From positions 33,326,557 to 33,390,556 of the forward strand of contig JANCRA010000008.1 in NCBI GenBank assembly GCA_024362935.1: 64,000 nucleotides of DNA. The letters are read 5' to 3'. The translations under genes were made by a program, and so were the position numbers. The DNA comes from Setophaga petechia (taxonomy: Eukaryota > Chordata > Aves > Passeriformes > Parulidae). This document shows positions 37,575 to 62,156 of the stretch, one piece after another; within the stretch, counting starts at the first letter, position 1, and each line of letters opens with the position of its first letter. The notes beneath the pieces are model-generated. The model made no database searches, was not told the DNA's origin, and was given only the letters and a program-made list of their open reading frames with translations.

Positions 37575-37870
37575 GTTCCTAGAATCAGAATTAATTATAG
37601 AATATCCTGCATTGGAATGGATCCATAAGGATTGTCGAAGTCCAACTTCTGCCCCTGCACATCACATCCCCAAAAATCACACCTGTGCCTGAGAGCACTG
37701 TCCAAATGCTTCCTGAATTGTGTCAGGCTGGCGCTCCCACTTCCCTGGCATGGCATGGCATGGACCTGGCTGCCAGGTTCCCATGAGGAGCTCCTGCCAC
37801 TCTTGGCAGCCCAGACTCTGAGGAGCCCCTGGCACCAGGACACCTGGCACTGTTCTCTGTTGATGGGAGA
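37575..37870 (-). mobile_element. CR1 LINE 3' fragment, antisense
   Basis: tatagaatatcctgcattgg, tccataaggattgtcgaagt and tgcctgagagcactgtccaa are landmarks of CR1 3' ends read in reverse. It lies just beyond the CNDP2 CpG island. A short tggca run (37744-37763) interrupts it. Confidence 0.85.
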
Positions 37871-40254
37871 ACAGATGGCAAAATGTACCCAAAATGGACA
37901 AATGGAATTTGGAGTAAACGGAGTAAAGTTTATATTTACACTTATATTAGGAAAAATCTGGGAGTGACAAAGGAAAAAAGATTTATAGAAAAATTTAAAA
38001 GGAAAGGGAAACTGCTTCTAAAAAGCAGTTTGTTTCATTTATGAAGGGTATTAAGTGGTATGATACAGGATGATTTCTGGTGACCTATTTTATTCTCATG
38101 TACTTACATGGAAGTAATCTTTGGTACTTTTTTCCCACATCCTTAAAAAAATTCACAAACCAAAATAAGAATCAAGGACACGAGCTGACAAAAGAAAGGC
38201 ATTAAAGAAACATTTGTTGTGTGGCAAATATTGTGCACTGTATTGTCACAGTTTTCTGCAAGCCTGTATTGATCTAAATCCGCAAAGGATTATGTGAAGA
38301 ACAAACACAAAAACCACACAGTAACTTACCTGAGGGAAAACAACAACTTTTTTTTGAAAGATAACAGTCCCAATTATCAGCTTTCAGAGCCTTGTAAATT
38401 GTCTTTATGGAAACATGGTTTTGTTTTACAAGGCTGTTAATTTGGAGGTGAAAATAACGTATGCATACAAAACAACCCTTTGGGAATAGAGGAGAAAGGA
38501 GGGGTGGGAAAAGACACATTTATCAGAAATGGTTTAGGGACAGGGGATGACAAAGCACAGTATAAAGAAAATATAAGGATGCTTAGCATTCTCTGGTCCT
38601 GACAGAGATATCTAAACACCTAAGCTGCTCTGGTTTTTTTTTAATATGTTGTCCTTGAAATAGTTTTGCTCTAAAGAAATAATTTGTAGGTACTTGTGCT
38701 GTTGCTTTTAATGTAGCATGTATGAGTCAGCCGAAGCAGTAACAGCAGAGTAAGTGAGGAGCCTGAAACATAAGCACTGGTCTGGGAGAGGACAACTGTG
38801 TGAATCAGCTTTTTGGATGGCTTCAACTGAGAGCCACAGGGCTGCAGGAGGCCAGCAGAAATGCCATTAATACTGTGGCTGTCCTTTCTGAAAAATTCAA
38901 TGCAAAGTGATGAAAGGGGACAGAAAGTTTCTATGAACACTACAGAACACATGCAAATCTTACTCTCTTTTTTTTTGAAATTAATTTCAGTGGTGGTCAT
39001 GTCCCTGTTGGCAGGTGTATGCCATCTAAAAATTTCACATTGCTCAATTTTTTTGTCTTTTCTCTTCCATGAGATAAAGTCACAACATCTACTTTAGTCC
39101 ACTTCTGAGCATCATTGAAAGTTGAAATTAGTTGTCTTCAGCCTTTTTATTGTATCTTGCTATTTTCTGCTCTTGCCCGTCTTCTTCCCCTTTCCCCTTT
39201 ATTTTTTATATTTCAGCTTAGGTGATTCTCAAGCCCAACTTTTAAACATTGGTTGCTATATAAACCATACAATCACAAACTGCTAGACTGAAAGGAAAGA
39301 TTGTAAATATGGATGTGCAGAACAGTGCAACTTTGTTGGATTTCTTTGCTTTCCTGCAAACAATAGTTTTTGGGCTAGTGACAGCAAATTTAAGGAAGGA
39401 TGTTTAAGGGAGTCCTCACTGGTTGCTTTAATCCCTTCTAAACTGTGTCCTATTTACATCACAGTCATGTGCACGTGCCTGTGTGGACATTTTGACTCCA
39501 TTAACATTGCTTGCTTTAAGTAAACTCACTTCTGCTGGGTTGGATTTTGTGGTTAAAGGTGAACAGAGCTGCTTATCCCTGGAAATTCCAGTGCCACTGG
39601 CATTCCAGCAATGTTAGCTTTACCTATTACCCCTGACTTTTCAAAACCAGGTAGCCTCAAAGCCCTAACTCGTTTAGAGCATTATCACTAAACCAAAACA
39701 AATCAAAGTATCATTTACTATCCAGTCAGTACTTTGGCTTCAGAGGTAACCTTGCCCTGGCCTCCAAAAAATACCAGGGCTGCTCATGTGAGGTACTGTA
39801 ATTGTAGAGTGCTGAACATTTGGGCATTTTCATGCCCTTCCTAATCTACATATGCATGTGTGCCATGCAGTAATTAATGAGCTTGATCTTCACAAGCTTC
39901 TTCCAGCAAAATAATTTTTAATAGGTGATTAATAAAAATACAGGGCATATTACATTTAACTCAACCATGTAGAAAATGTTGATGTTTACATGGGAGAGCC
40001 CAGTGTGGGGTGTCTGTACTCGAGTCCCTGGTCAGAACCCAGTTAAAATGCTCCATGGCACTTCATTGGACTCTGCACTCAGCTTTTGCTGTTGTGAAAT
40101 GTGCATACAGAGGAATACTGCACATGAAGTGAATCAAAATCTAGAATCCTGGTCCTGTCATCCTTCTTCCTATTCTTGCATAATGGAGCACTGTTGTTAT
40201 CATAGTGCTAAAGTCTCATACCTTCTCAATGATTTTCTTGCAGGCAGCTCTTCA

Positions 40255-40490
40255 CAGGGGAAATGTTCCTGCTTCTTCTTCAGGGCTCCTCCAGGCTCTC
40301 TCTGACTGGCCCAGCCCTTTTATCCCAAACCTTCTCATGTGGCTACAGCTGCCACCCAATTAAGGGCATCACAGCTGCAGCCCATTTACAGTAGCGAGAA
40401 TCAGAGCAGGGTCACTTTTACAATACATAGATCTTTTACTAAGAGGCCAGCTATACAATACATACTATAATCTCACGGTCCCTACAGAGC
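40255..40490 (-). mobile_element. Possible LTR-like segment
   Basis: Read on the minus strand, it has an ataaaagggctgggccagtc promoter-like string downstream of cttaattgggtggcagctgt, then a purine-rich gaagaagaagcagg stretch. It resembles a retroviral LTR with a TATA box, but I found no clean termini or target-site duplication. Confidence 0.35.
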
Positions 40491-43400
40491 ACTAGTGTGA
40501 AATGAAACCTGTGTGGCTGAGTAGCCCAAGTAATAATACATGCTAAAGGACCCCCCTCTCTCCTCAGCTCCTTCCCTTCCTCAACCATTTATTGACTGCT
40601 CCTTTTGTCATCTTCTGTGTCCTCTTACTGTGCTGAACCTGACAAGCGGAGGACTTCTATTCCCTGGGGCTCCATCCATTCCAGCTCAGGATAGAGACAT
40701 ATGCACTGTCTTGCATGAGCCCCCACCGTGCTGTGCCACTGTGGAGCAGACAGACACACAGAAGGGCTGTGTGCTGCTGTGCTGGGTTAAATCTCTGGCT
40801 CGGTTGCCACAAGCATGAGGAGCTAATTTGCCCTGCAGTGGTGAGTTGGACACGCAGGAGGCCCAGCACACTCACAGAACTCTTCCTTCCTCACCAATCC
40901 CTACTAACCTCTTCCTGTACCCAGCCTCCCAGCTCAGTGGTTGACACATCAAGCTTTTCTGCATCTCTGGTAGCCCCTGTATTAATAGGGTTGTAACTTT
41001 TCTCATAAAAATCAGCTTGCTGCAGCTATAGATCCTCCAGTATCTTAATGAAGTACCAAAACATCCTGGATTACTCAGCCTTCAGCAGTCACTAATTGCT
41101 TAGCTAAGTCAGATGAGGACATCATAGATCCTGAAATCTTTCATCCTAGGTGCTAGATTTATCTGCAAACCATGACAGCATGAAGTAGAATACAAGGGTC
41201 TTGCTGTGCACTGCTGGAAAGCTCTTTGCTCCTTTTTTCCTGGCTTTATATAAGGTGTTTTTGCCCTTCCCCAGAAGTGCTATTTTGTTGAGTCTGTACG
41301 CTATATTGCAACCTGTGTTTTCCATGTCCTTTTCTCAGCATGCCCCAGTGACATGCTGGCAAGGTCACTGTCAGAAACATCAAAATTAACCTGTCTAGAG
41401 GGCTGGAGAGCTTCCCTCAAAATTAGAGAGAGTGGTAGACAGCCAACCAAAAATAACTTCCCCCCATTTAAATTCAATCTGCAAATTGCTTAAATATCAA
41501 TGTGCTTTTGGCAGCATTCTCCCCATTATATTGCCCTAACATTGTCCAAGAACAGGCAGTCTATTATGGGGATCTTGTGCTCAGGGAGGGCAGGTACTGT
41601 TCCCACTTCTGATTTTGAGGCACTGATTAAAGAATGATGTGAGGCTGTTAGTAAACTGCTCTTTTCCAGCACCTCAGAGGACTGGCTTGCAAACTGCCGA
41701 GCCAACATATCTTAGAAAGTTATTGAATAGGCATGCCAAAGATTTCTTGTTTGCTGAAGTGTTAATTCAGTGGTGCCAGTGCTGCAAAAGGGGTAAAAAA
41801 CACACCTATATCCTTTTGCTCATTGTCTACTCCTCTGCCTGAGGGACTAAAGCATTCTGTGCTTCTCCTGCTTGTCCTGCTACTCTGCATTGATATAACG
41901 AGTCAATGGCTCAAATGGGAAACGTGAGATGTGTGTCATGCAACAGGCACGTGTAAAGGACAGTCAGAGAAGGAGTCAATAACCAGCTAGATGTGCTCTG
42001 ACTGCAAATGAGAACCACAGCCCTTGGGCACTGCTTCAGTCCTGCACTTTTCTTAGGAATGACAAAAAAGCCCAAATTAAAAAACATTCACCCTTTTTCT
42101 GCTTAATCTCAACTATTCTGTATTTCATCGCAGTGTTTCATCCCAACTCCATGCCCCAGTTTATCCATACTGAAAGCACATGGAATGAGCCAAATATGTG
42201 AATAAATGTCATTTTCAATTTCTCCTTGAGTATATTTTGGAGTGTTGGGAGACTATTTCAGTCTTTTGTAAGTTGCTGATTTTTCAGTGAGAAAGAGAAA
42301 TATTAAAGAGATTTGGCCTGCAATGCATGCTCTCCTCAGTAAAATGGAGCTTAAGTGCTTCCCCAGCTGGAATTTTACTCCAGAGATGCAGCTCTGCAGG
42401 ACTCCTTTTGGTATCTCTTGTGGTTTTACTGTGGTTCCATTCCCCCTCCTTTGGTGGATCTCCTCTCTTCGAGGACTGACAATCACATCCAGAACATTAC
42501 AATCCCTGTTTTTCATTTTAGGAAACTTGCTATGAGTTCTTTTGCTAAGAACATGCGTGTGTGTGCATCTGTACAGCATGGACTGGAAACACAGTTTTGT
42601 TCTATGCAGGAAACAGGGAGTTGCAAAACCAGCAAATATGAAATGTTGTTCAATAATGGCATCTCTGCATATCCCTCCTTTTATGTTCCTTTGTATAAAT
42701 CAAAAGCAAAGCCACTGATTCTGGACCAGAATTAAGGACTACTTTTTTTTTCCTTTTCCAAGAAGAAGAATGCTGTTGCTAGAGGTGGGAGAGAGGGACT
42801 CCTTCTAAAACACACAAAATTTTCTGAGGAGAGAGGTGACTGACAGAGGATGTTGGTGGTAGACAAGGGCTATGAAGAACTGAAAAGGTAAATCATTGAA
42901 GAATAAGAAGAAAAATGTAAGTAGGGAAGAAAATGGGAAAACAGAAGATCGTGCCCGTGGAAGAAGCTACAGAAATCTGCTTCTGAGGCTTTTCAGTCAC
43001 CAACTATTCTGCTCAAAGCAGGAGGCAGCACCATGTCACTCCTTGGTTGTTATATTGGCTGTTGATTCCTGGATAGCAGTGAGGCCCCAGAAACAGGCCT
43101 GGCCACCAGAACCACTCAGGTTCTTGGAAGATGCTTGCATGTAACAGGAGGAACATTGTACAGCAGTGGCACTGCTGCTGCTGCTCAGGCAGCTGGGCAG
43201 GATCCCACACTCAGATTTCTTGCTTGGGAGTAGCACAGAGGATTCACTTGCACTAAGGTATGCTTAATCTTGATAGAGTTATGAGCTGTTCGTTTGTTGT
43301 AAGCAATATAGAAATTGAATAATCTACTCTTTCCTAAACAAATGTCATATAACATTGAATGCATGCAAACTAATAATATATTGCCTAAAGAAAAGCTAAT

Positions 43401-46368
43401 TACTTGGAAAGTCTGATAGAAAATTGGATTTCACTAACGGATCATTTTACACTTTACTCCGTGCCCAGCTATTCATCATTTGCAAAGAAACTGCAGTGAA
43501 TAATAAGGAAATAACTGAAAGTAATTAAGTTTTACAAAACTGGTACTGAAAATCATCCAAGAACTTCCTAAGCCCTCATTTTTTTCTACTTCAAATTTGG
43601 ATTTTTAGAAAAGAAGTCAAAAAATGGACACACTCACATGTAAATGCATCATGATCCATTTCATTTGATTTTTAAACATGCAGTACTCTAGTACACAGAC
43701 CTCAGGCCAAATCAACAAAGCCAAAGAATCAGAAAAAAAAGGTATAAATTAAGATTTGCTTATGTGAATGGAGAAAAGCATCACGGATTCTCCCTGGAAA
43801 GTCTGTTTCCAGTTTACAAAACCTTTCACATGCAGTATCATAAGTATCCACTTGGTGGTTACTTGTGCCAACAAAGGAGATGCTTTTTTCCATCTCCAAG
43901 AATCAGTTTTCTTTCCATTTCTCTTCTAGTAACAGACAGCATGCAGACCTCCGGCTGCATTTTACAATTTATGGCATAGCAAGGCATGAACTTGTGGACT
44001 TTGGGTGTCCTAGGTCACTCTTGCCAGTAGAAACTAATTTAAAATCAGTCTGGGGCAAATTCCTAGTATAAACTAATTTCAGAGTCTGCAGCCATAGAAC
44101 TGGATTGGTTTAATCTGTATGACAACATGATATCCCATCTGGGAGTGTTAGCTGTCAAAATGTCCTTTTAATGCGCTGAAATAATAAATCTGGTCATTTG
44201 ACTAGAAAAGATGACACTTTTTCTCTTTTGAGCTACCACATATCTAAATGATCACAGCCCCATGAATGCCATCTGTCTATATGTAATATTCTGCCCCTTT
44301 AAATTACTTTAAAACATTCATGTAAATAACAGCCCAATGCCAGACAGAATTAGCTTATTAGGTGGTGGGCTGTTTCTTTCTACACAACCCCAGCACACCT
44401 TCTAAGTATTTCTGGAACTGTTTCAGACACTCATTAAGAGAGGCTACAAAGAGCCAGATTCACTACTGGCATAGTGAGATCACTTGGCCTGAACTTGATG
44501 CAAGGACTAGAAAACAATCTCAGCATTTTCCCTTCTTTGTTCACCCTTTCACACACTGTGGACAGACACGCAACATACCACACAGCAGCAAATTCCACTG
44601 GAGAGCATCCTCTTAGGCTTGGAAAATTGCTCTCAAGCCACTGATTCCAATCCCAGGCAAAGAAAATTCCACTTATAATTGCCCTCGCAAACTGACTTCG
44701 CTTCATTTTACAGCTTACTTTCCTTTTGGTGACTGGTAACATAAACAGCCAAAGAATGTAGCAGAGAAGCAATAGGCGATATTGTATCAGGCTCTATTTG
44801 GGATATGTGGACAAAAATTCCAGAATATTTTTTGCATCTTAATTTTTCCATCTCATTTGAAGAATTACAAGTAAAACACAATCTGCTACAGTGATTGCCA
44901 AGGTATCTTACTGGCTTCTTCAGGCAATACTGTTTCCAAATGAGAGGGAAAATTTGGCATGAGGTTAATACAGAGATTAATTAAAAGGGGATATATGAGA
45001 AAAGCAGGACAATTAAACTCTACTATGCGGAATTTAGATAGTGGTAAAAGGGAAAGAGAAAGCTAATACCTTTGTTGCTTTTCTGGGCAACTGTGACTAA
45101 GAAATACTTCAAAAATTAAAAAGCAAACAAGAGAAAATATATTATTTTATTCTATTTATACATGGGAAAGCTTTTTCTGTCTAAACACCCACCCTTGTTT
45201 AAATCCGTGAATTATACCAGGCTTTCCCCTTGCCCAAAAAGCTGTGCTCTGTATTTTATACTGTGCCATTTTTCTGCCTCTGGTTCACAATGTGACCCAA
45301 TAAACTCACTGCTCACTGGTGCCATAAAACTTCTGTGAGTAGTTTGCAACATACTCTTTTTGATTAATGATATAAATGATAAAATACATTTGGATTCCTC
45401 TGGTAGACTCAGTACTCTGCAGGGGAATTTCACTGCCTAAAGGGCATGTTCAAACCTATGTCTAACCTTGCAAGGTTTCTCAGCAGCAACTTTGCCAAAG
45501 GAAATCAGAAAGAAATATTTGTAAGTTAAAATGTATTTTCAAAGTTGGTTTAAGCAGCCCTTAAAAGTTTCTTGACCTCCCAGAAGGAAAATAGGAGATT
45601 TACATGCCTTGTGAAAGATTAGCAGACATGTACCCTATTCCATACACAACCAATGACAGAAGGTGATAAAATCAATCAAAGAGGACAATAAGTCCTAATG
45701 AACCAGTTTTACATTTCATTAACTTGAGTGCCAAGGTAGTTCTTAAGGACTGATTTAGTTTCTTTCTTCATGAAGAATTCAGTAATTAGGAGAATAAGGT
45801 CTAACAGCATAATACAACATGAGCCTGCAATGCAGTTTTGTCTGAAGGTGGTGAGAAACATGAGGGCTCAGCACTCCCTTGGGCTGAGCACTCCTCATGG
45901 CCCTGCTCTGAGGAGCTGCTGAGCCCCTGCAGAGGCACACAGCACGGGGGGATGCCATGCCAGGCTCCTACTTGGCTGTGCCAAGGCATCTCCTGGATAC
46001 TAAAGGCTCTGGTTATTCCACATCTGAACTGTCACAGTGATGTGCAATTCTGTGATGTGCCCAACACAGCCACAAAGAGGAGGCCAACTTGATGCTCTAA
46101 GCACTAATTCAAAGATTAATTGGGTAGGAACTAATTTAGTTAGTCCTGGATTATTTTTACTGCCCCTGATGTCGCTTGCCTTAATTCAACTTCTACTAAT
46201 TAATTTCCATCAAGTTTAATTCTCAGTCAAAATGAGAATAGGAATATAGTTTCCTTTGGGAACACAGGAATGCAATGTGAAGCAGCCGCAGTTTAATACA
46301 TATGGAAAGCAAGGGTTCTCCGATGCAGAGGATTTTTTTAAAGAAAAATTGCTATAGCACATAGGAAC

Positions 46369-46400
46369 ACACACACACACACATATATGTATATATATAA
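46369..46400. repeat. (CA)n-(TA)n microsatellite
   Basis: A run of acacacacacacac followed by atatatgtatatatata. Confidence 0.9.
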
Positions 46401-49400
46401 AATTCTGCTAGTCTTAACCTTGAAGCTCAGGGAAATCTGAAATTAGACTTGGATTTTACATTTAGCAATATGTTGTTATTAAACGCTAAACCACTTGATC
46501 CTAAACCACCTAGGCTTTTATGTTTTACTAAATCCAAGCTTTCTGCATCAATTCTTGACCTGTTCTGAAGCTCTCTATGTTCATGTATACAAGAAGGTAT
46601 GTGTACACACACACATACATATTTACCAGGCTTGTCCAGCTTTTCCCACTCACTAACGTCAGTGAGATATTTAAAAATTCAGAGCCTGGAGAACTAGATA
46701 CAACCCCTTCCCCCACTTGAATGCTATACTGAAATCTTTTGGGAAGACAGGGCTTTATTCCCTGCAAATGTTTCCTATAGGAATTACCACAAAATGAAAC
46801 TGGTAAACTACCCAGTATAAGTGTCATACAGCTTGCATTTGCTTCATTAAGCTCTGTTCATCTTGTACTTTTTTTTTTTATGAAAACTATTAAAGCAATA
46901 TTAAAACTACATTAAAAGCTATTATTATTTTCTTTGTTTATTTCTTCATATTTCGCCATTTCAAAGCATCAGATACCTGCATGTTAAAGTTACAATTGCT
47001 CTTACTACATGTAGCAGCTGTTTCCAAACCAAAGAGGAGGTTGTGGGCTCCTTACAGACCCTGAAAACCAGTGAATTCTAGCTGGTGTCTTGGGGTGAAA
47101 TGAAGGGTGCAGCCAGACACCCTCCTGCTGCTGCCTGCTGGGCTAACTACCCCCATCCAGCTGCTGAGGGAGCAGTGGCAGCATATGGCTGGGGTAGAAA
47201 CAGGGACGGGACTGCTTCTTTCAGCAACCATTTCCATTAAGATCACCTTATCTGCAGCATCTCATTGCACCTTTAAGGTTCAGGTTTGATACAGGTCTAC
47301 CTCCCAGAGCACCCAGCCCTACAGTGTGCATCCCTGCAGCAGCCTGGAGGCATCCTCAGGGCTTGCTGACCTCTCTGAACATAATTTCGGCAAGAAACTG
47401 CTTCACACTTCTCTGCCCTGTTAGCAAGTTGAGAAAGCTCCCTGGGCAGCACGGAGTATCTTTCACTGGGGAAAGGGACTGGACTAGGCAGGCAAGACAA
47501 AGAGGAAAACAGGGAGGTGGTGGCAGAGGAGGAGGGGAAGGAGGAAGGAACATCCTTTATTTTTCAGCAGCAATTAGAGAAGGTCAGCTGTGACAGCTAA
47601 CCTGGTCTGAAATCTCCATATTTTCTTCCTGGCTTAAAGTCAGGGGTAATTAGATTTGTTTTCAGAGCTGTTGTTGAAACACCAGTGACATGTATATGGA
47701 ATTTCACAGAGATTTAATAAAAATGCATAATATCCTTTGGGGATTGCTGACACACAGAGAAGTCAAGATCCACAATTTAAAATACATGTGGGTTTGGTGG
47801 TGTCTAAACTATTACCCAGACAGCTTAGGACCAAGCATGTATGCTTGACTTTCCCCACCACCTGCATCCCTCTTCCATGTGGGATGTATCTTGGGATTGT
47901 TCCAGGCATCAGTATGGCAGGTCTGCAATTTTATCTCCTAGGTGGCAGCAGTCGCTGAAGAAGGTTGGCTGTGTTCAAGCCTAGCTGGTATCCCTACAGA
48001 GGAATGGCTGAGCAAAATTCCTCCTTGTCCACTCATTGTCCTAGAAATTTCTGAAGAACACCCCCAGCTGGTCAGAGACAGCTTCTGAAAGCGTTCTCTA
48101 TCAGTTTGAGAAACAGGATTAAAATTTTTTTAGTTCCTAGCTGCCTCCTTGGTCTTTGCTGCTTGCCACATTCCCAAGAAACAGACTGTATCACCACTGC
48201 CTCAAAAGTAAGCCTCTCAGTAAAGGAATCAGGGGAAAGAAAAAGAAAATTTGAAAAGGCAGCCTCAGCAGGTGAAGAAATGAGATGGTGGAGAAATCAA
48301 GCTAAACACACTGACAGAGGATGTGGCTAATGATAATGATTCTGCTTCTGAGACTTTGGAGATGAAAGTAATTTTGCTCTTCTTGCATCTCCCTCCCCAC
48401 TGACAGTCTCTAGGAAGGAAAGCTGGAATATGTCCAGCAATATTTTTATCTTTCTTTTTCTTTTCTGCCACAGTCTGCCATCTACTTAGAAGCTCCATTT
48501 CAAGCCCTGCTCTGCTAGGCAGAGGAGAACTGCACTGATCATGTAAAAGGTGTGGATAAAGGCTGCACCTGTGCTCTTCTCTTGCTGTTCTGAGAGATAA
48601 AATTTGATCATATCAATAGACACATCTTTCTTTTTAAAGTCTTGTCAAGGAGGCAGTTCTCATTAAGTTAGACATGATGCTAAGAACATATATCACTGAA
48701 CTGAGCTCTGTGAACAGAGACAGTGAACATCTGCACCTGGAGAGAGGAAAGGATGCCAGGATCTTCCTTGCTGCACGGGAACAAAAAACTGGGTCTTTGA
48801 CCTCTCAGAAAGGTTAACGAAGTCAAATAGAGGCTGTCTGGTGGAGCTGACCACACAATAACAGGGACACAGCTACAGGGAGACAGCGAGAGGGCAGAGA
48901 GGCAATCTGTCCACCCCAGCATCCTGGGACCCAGTACACCCTGCCTCTTTTGGCAACGTATCCCCAGCGGCCGCTCCCTAGGAAAGCAGGACCCGGGGGT
49001 GCGGGCAGGGGCCAGCCTGCACCCCGTCACTGCGGCCGGGGGAGCAAAGGGGCGACCCGCCGTGGGGGCGCTGGGGGTTGCGTGGAAGGGCGTCTGAGTC
49101 GCTTCTCTCTCTTCCTCCATTAGCTCCAGGAGGATAAAACTGAGAAGTTACTCCAGAATAAATGACAACTTTTTATTCCTTTTCCCATTTGCCGGGACAC
49201 GAAGCTTTCACCAGGGAGACCTGTCCGTCTCCAGGCTGCCTCTTGCAAAGGGTTCCCAGAGCAGCATTCATCACCCTTCAAACTCCTTTTATTCTCGGGT
49301 GAGAAACTCGCAGAGGAGAGGCGGGGGGCGCGGGCAGCAGCCGCCAAGTGGCTGCAGGGGCTGCTTGGCACAGGGGAGCGCAGACAAAAGCCGGCGGAAC

Positions 49401-49627
49401 TACGTGGCTTAAATTCAAAAGGGGCGCTCCGGGCTCCGCAGGGGCAGCCCCGGCCCGGGCAGGGGGCGGGAGCGGGCCGGGGCCGGGGCAGCCCGGCGGG
49501 GGCGGCGGGAGTGGGACGGGCGTGCGGGGGGCGCAGCGCGGCTCCCCCGGCCCCGCCGCCGCTCGCTCGGGGCCGCCGCGGCTGGAGCGGCCGCCCGAGC
49601 CCAGCCCAGCCCAGTCCCGGCGCGGCG

Positions 49628-61229
<11,602 letters not shown>

Positions 61230-62156
61230 GCACAAAGGGCAGGACTGCACAGGGCACACCCCAGTCTCTCTGTCGCCCCTCTAACCCTGGATTTTACAGC
61301 ACAGAGATTGCTTTTCTGCTATGCAAATGAAGTTCATAGCTGCAGGTGCAGCACGTCCTGATGATACCCTCTGAAATGTTAAATTGTTTTACATGGATTC
61401 TGTTCTTGCTTATTCTCCTGAGGAAGCACTACCCCTCTCCATCAGCATACAGCACATCCTTCTGGGCTGCAGTCACTGCTCAGACAGCATCTGTCTGAGT
61501 GTGGTGCTCAGAAGATGCACTGACAGAAGAAAAGTGTAAGTGCAGCAAAATTCAATCAATAATTAAAAGAATGGGTGGGTGGGTGTGAATAAGTACATGC
61601 ATGGCATTTGTTTTAGTTTCTCTGTCAAATGAGTTGGGTTTTTACAGTAGATACAGAGCATTTTGTGTGGGGAAAAAAAAAGAAGGAGGGGATCTCAAAC
61701 AGGGAAATGTGCTGTCACACAAGGAAAGGGTTGCTTTTGTACACAGCAGTCCTTCCTGATGTCCCCAAATGCATTTCCTCTGGGCCATTGCATTACCTGT
61801 GCCATTGCTAACTCTTTTGGGGAAAAATTATATAAAGGTACTTTGGACTTTTCTAGGGCAAAATAATTATACCCCTGCTGAGCTCCCATGTGGGTACTCA
61901 TATTCTGCAGTGAAGAGGTATGAATAATGCTACTGGATTTTCCCATGTGAACAAGCCCTCAGGCACTTGTACATCAGAGCACTTGATAAGAAGCACTCCT
62001 TTGCCAGAGAGCAGAATTACCCAGGAATGTCAACAATCTGTCCTTTGCACAGAACAATATCCAGATGCAGAGTTTTCTTCCATGGTATTTTTTTAATGAA
62101 TAAAAGGAAAATGTTTTGTACAAATTCATTATCTTGCAATCAGTTACGTAAATAAA
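61230..62156 (+). other. DIPK1C: DIPK1C 3'UTR with two candidate poly(A) signals
   Basis: AATAAA occurs at 62099-62104 and again at 62151-62156, giving a 3'UTR of about 0.9 kb. No transcript end is visible from sequence, so the choice between them is open. Confidence 0.5.

Larger units (their letters stand above)
37871..48949. other. CNDP2-DIPK1C divergent spacer
   Basis: About 11 kb between the two CpG islands. Apart from the LTR-like piece at 40.3 kb, a small hairpin at 45.86 kb and a microsatellite at 46.37 kb, I see no gene-like exon. Enhancers shared by the divergent genes could be here but cannot be read from one sequence. Confidence 0.6.
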
